Part shown: positions 61,561 to 64,000 of the stretch, piece after piece
Numbering within the stretch: position 1 is the stretch's first letter
How the letters are laid out: each line of letters starts with the position of its first letter
Source of the DNA: Symbiodinium natans
Lineage: Eukaryota > Sar > Dinophyceae > Suessiales > Symbiodiniaceae
DNA length: 64,000 bases
Reading direction: 5' to 3'
Assembly (NCBI GenBank): GCA_905221605.1
Contig: CAJNDS010002222.1
Location: 55,283 to 119,282, forward strand
The notes under the pieces: generated by a model
Database searches by the model: none
What the model was told of the DNA's origin: nothing
What the model saw: only the letters and a program-made list of their open reading frames with translations
Program-made: the position numbers and the translations under genes

Positions 61561-62840
61561 CCCCGAAACCCTTAGCTCTAAACCCTAAACACTCAGCACC
61601 AGACCCTAAACACTAACCCAAAAACTTAACACTAAGCCCTTAGCACAAACCCCAAGCACTTAACATGAAACCCTAAACACTTAAGCACTAGACCCTAAAC
61701 ACGAAACCCTAAACACTCAAACACTACACCCTAAAAACTAAACCCTGAACATTACACACTAAACCCTACACACTAAACCCTGAACACTAGTAAACATCCT
61801 TAAAACCCTAAATCCAAAAAACCAAACCCGAAACCCTTAACACTAAACCCTAAACACTCAGCACTAGACCCTAAACACTAACCCTACAAACTTAACACTA
61901 GGCCCACAAACCCCAAACACTTGACACGAAACCCTAAACACTTAATAAACACTCAGCACCAGACCCTAAACACTATCCCTAAAAACTTAACACTAAGCCC
62001 TTAGCACAAACCCCAAACACTTAACAGGAAACCCTAAACACCTAAGCACCCCTAAAAACTAAACCCTAAACATTACACACTAAACCCTACACACTAAACC
62101 CTTAACCCAAAAAAAAGCCGAAACCCTTCGCACTGAACCCTAAACACCAGCGTAAACACTAACCCTAAAAGCTTAACACTACGCCCTTAGCACGAACCCC
62201 AAACACTGAACACGAAACCCTAAACACTTAAGCACTAAACCCTTACTAAACACTAAACCCTAAACACTTAAACACTACACCCTACAAACTAAACCCTAAC
62301 CATTACACACTAAACCCTACACACTAAACCCTAAAGCCTAAACAGAAGGATTTTTTAAGTTGTCAATGGTGTGGGGCAGCCCCGGTGCCTTCCCCAGATC
62401 ATTTAAATTTGTAAATAAAAATCTTAAAACCCTTAACCTAAAACCCAAACCCGAAACCCTCAACACTAAACCCTAAACACTAACCCTAAAAACTTAACAC
62501 TAAGCCCTTAGCACAGACCCCAAACACTTAGCACGAAACCCTAAACACTTAAGCACTTAACCCAAAAACTAAACCTTAAACATTTCAAACTAAACCCTAA
62601 ACATTAGACACTAAACCCTAAACCCTAAACAGTAAACCCCAAGGCCAGAACCTCGAGCCCTACTAAATCTAAACCTGAAACCAAAAACCCGTCGGGGTTT
62701 CAGATGCTTACTGTTTGGATTTCAGAGTTTAGGGTTTTATTTGGGTTTTAGCCGAGCCGCTTGACCCTAAACCCTAAAACCTAAACTTAACACTCAACCC
62801 TAAACACAAAACACTAAACCCTGAAACCTACACACTAAAC
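61560..62840. repeat. (CCCTAAACACTAAA)n-type field
   Basis: A telomere-like 7-mer alternates with ACACTAA to form a degenerate 14-mer; blocks about 280-300 bp long repeat (for example near 61830, 62120 and 62450, each starting at CCAAACCCGAAACCC-like sequence). No gene. Confidence 0.8.
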
Positions 62841-62850
62841 CCTAAACACT

Positions 62851-63291
62851 AGATTTCCAGAAAAAATCTGGAGTACCCGGGCCCCGGACTCCAGACTCCA
62901 GATTTCCAGAAAAAATCTGGAGTACCCGGGCCCCGGACTCCAGACTCCAGATTTCCAGAAAAAATCTGGAGTACCCGCGCCCCGGACTCCAGACTCCAGA
63001 TTTCCAGAAAAAATCTGGAGTACCCGGGCCCCGGACTCCAGACTCCAGATTTCCAGAAAAAATCTGGAGTACCCGGGCCCCGGACTCCAGACTCCAGATT
63101 TCCAGAAAAAATCTGGAGTACCCGGGCCCCGGACTCCAGACTCCAGATTTCCAGAAAAAATCTGGAGTACCCGGGCCCCGGACTCCAGACTCCAGATTTC
63201 CAGAAAAAATCTGGAGTACCGGGGCCCCGGACTCCAGACTCCAGATTTCCAGAAAAAATCTGGAGTACTCGCGGCCCCAGACTCCAGATTA
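62851..63291. repeat. 49-bp palindromic satellite, nine copies
   Basis: Units begin at 62851, 62900, 62949 and so on every 49 bases to 63243. Each holds two palindromes: CCAGATTTCCAGAAAAAATC-type and CCCGGGCCCCGG. Copies differ by only a few bases, so amplification is recent. Confidence 0.95.
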
Positions 63292-63529
63292 CAGACTCCA
63301 GAATCTGGAGTCCAGAGTCCCGGTACTCCAGATTTTTTTTGGAAATCTGGAGTCTGGAGTCTGGAGGTACTCCAGATTTTTTTCTGGAAATCTGGAGTCT
63401 GGAGTCTGGGGGTACGGAAATCTGGAGTCTGGAGTCTGGGGGTACTCCAGATTTTTTCTGGAAATCTGGAGTCTGGAGTCCGGGGCCCGGGTACTCCAGA
63501 TTTTTTCTGGAAATCTGGAGTCTGGAGTC
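63292..63529. repeat. Same satellite in inverted orientation
   Basis: TCTGGAGTCTGGAGTC and GGTACTCCAGATTTTTT units, about four, some shortened. The two arms meet near 63290-63310 and could pair into a cruciform or a long double-stranded RNA. Confidence 0.92.
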
Positions 63530-63560
63530 CCCCCCCCCTCCCAAAACCCCCTTCCCGAGG

Positions 63561-63616
63561 CCAAATGTGTGGATCATGGGGGGGGGGGGGCGAGAGTATA
63601 TATATATATATATATA
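63561..63616. repeat. Right flank of the end region, inverted copy
   Basis: CCAAATGTGTGGATCATG, poly(G), CGAGAG and (TA)n: reverse complement of 60644-60698 with a few changes. Confidence 0.8.
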
Positions 63617-64000
63617 CAAAAACCTTTTATACTTCTACGTACGCACGAAGAAGAATAACTCAAGAACCTAAGCAAACCTGAAAGCAGCGTTGAAAGGGCC
63701 ACTGAGGGTGCTTGCGCAGCTTGGTGCGGCCTATAGCTTGGTTGGGAAATTCAGAGTTTGGGTTTTCGGGGTTCAGTCTGTGGCTGGTTCAGGCTGTGGC
63801 TTCAGGGGCCTACTTTCAGAGTATATGTCTAACAACGATGGACTCAATGAATATGGGAAGAGCCAAATACCTACCAAACAGCATTCTGTACTGTATAAAT
63901 ATATACATTTGTATATAAAGTGTTCGTTCGCATTCTTCTTAGAGTTGTTTCGATCTTTGGCCCTTCAACGTGTTAGCAATGTAGTCCAGAATGTCTGCTC
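63617..64000. other. Window end, no supportable feature
   Basis: Non-telomeric, moderately AT-rich sequence with no exon recognised. An open frame at 63712-63918 has no family features and ends in AT-rich DNA. Confidence 0.5.

Noticed and set aside
62849-63619. Minus-strand 256-codon open frame with repeating SGVWSPGPGYSRFFLEI-like units
   Set aside because: It only translates the 49-bp satellite; the period is not a multiple of three in use and no homology or coding signal is present.
1-64000. Window being an actual chromosome end
   Set aside because: Arrays occur in both orientations across the whole length and between exons; no single terminal tract with consistent orientation is present.
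1-64000. tRNA, rRNA, snRNA or CRISPR features
   Set aside because: Looked for cloverleaf box motifs, rRNA-like conserved stretches and spaced direct repeats; none convincing. Regular heptamer arrays are not CRISPRs.

Overview
The window looks like nuclear DNA of a eukaryote, most likely a dinoflagellate (Symbiodiniaceae-like or a related core dinoflagellate; species not determinable). Reasons seen in the sequence: plant/alveolate-type telomere heptamers (TTTAGGG/CCCTAAA) everywhere; every recognisable gene on the + strand; very short exons (15-150 nt) in long repeat-filled introns; and splice junctions that fit only with GC, GA and GT donors and AG|G-type acceptors. A 100-base N gap (8901-9000) marks a scaffold join. 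Few long ORFs are real; most genes had to be read as chains of small exons whose phases interlock.

Layout. (A) ~0.9-6.3 kb: 3' part of a WD40-repeat gene. (B) 7.3-24.8 kb: a gene with two consecutive Calx-beta domains, the regulatory module of Na+/Ca2+ exchangers (NCX), over about 13 phase-compatible exons. (C) 26.1-35.5 kb: a MORN-repeat gene, the clearest model, with a TGA stop at 35537-35539. (D) 39.2-48.9 kb: an unidentified multipass membrane protein. (E) 50.0-60.4 kb and beyond: the C-terminal part of an NCX-family exchanger (post-Calx-beta linker, acidic stretch, TM6-7 and the start of the alpha-2 region), running off the window. (F) 52.2-54.9 kb: an intronless 893-codon ORF with membrane segments, an ADP-ribosyltransferase-like HYT...GKGVY core and kinesin-light-chain-like TPRs, lying inside an intron of E on the same strand.

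B holds exactly the exchanger segment (Calx-beta 1 and 2) that should precede E, but B and E are about 25 kb apart with the MORN gene and gene D between. Either B and E are separate genes, or the exchanger has been rearranged or has other genes nested in it, or the scaffold is misordered.

Non-coding DNA is dominated by interstitial telomere-like arrays in both orientations, by locally homogenised variant heptamers (AAAGCCT, GGGTTGA, CCCTCAA, CCCGAAA, TATACCC), by long G or C tracts, and by at least eight families of short fold-back (MITE-like) elements. One MITE copy carries telomere repeats inside it. The last 3.5 kb is different: AT-rich tandem units with hairpins, a CCCTAAACACTAAA field, and a 49-bp palindromic satellite that turns head-to-head, all flanked by an inverted (TA)n-poly(C)-CATGATCCACAC motif.

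All exon models are by eye from phase and family similarity; none has been tested against transcripts.
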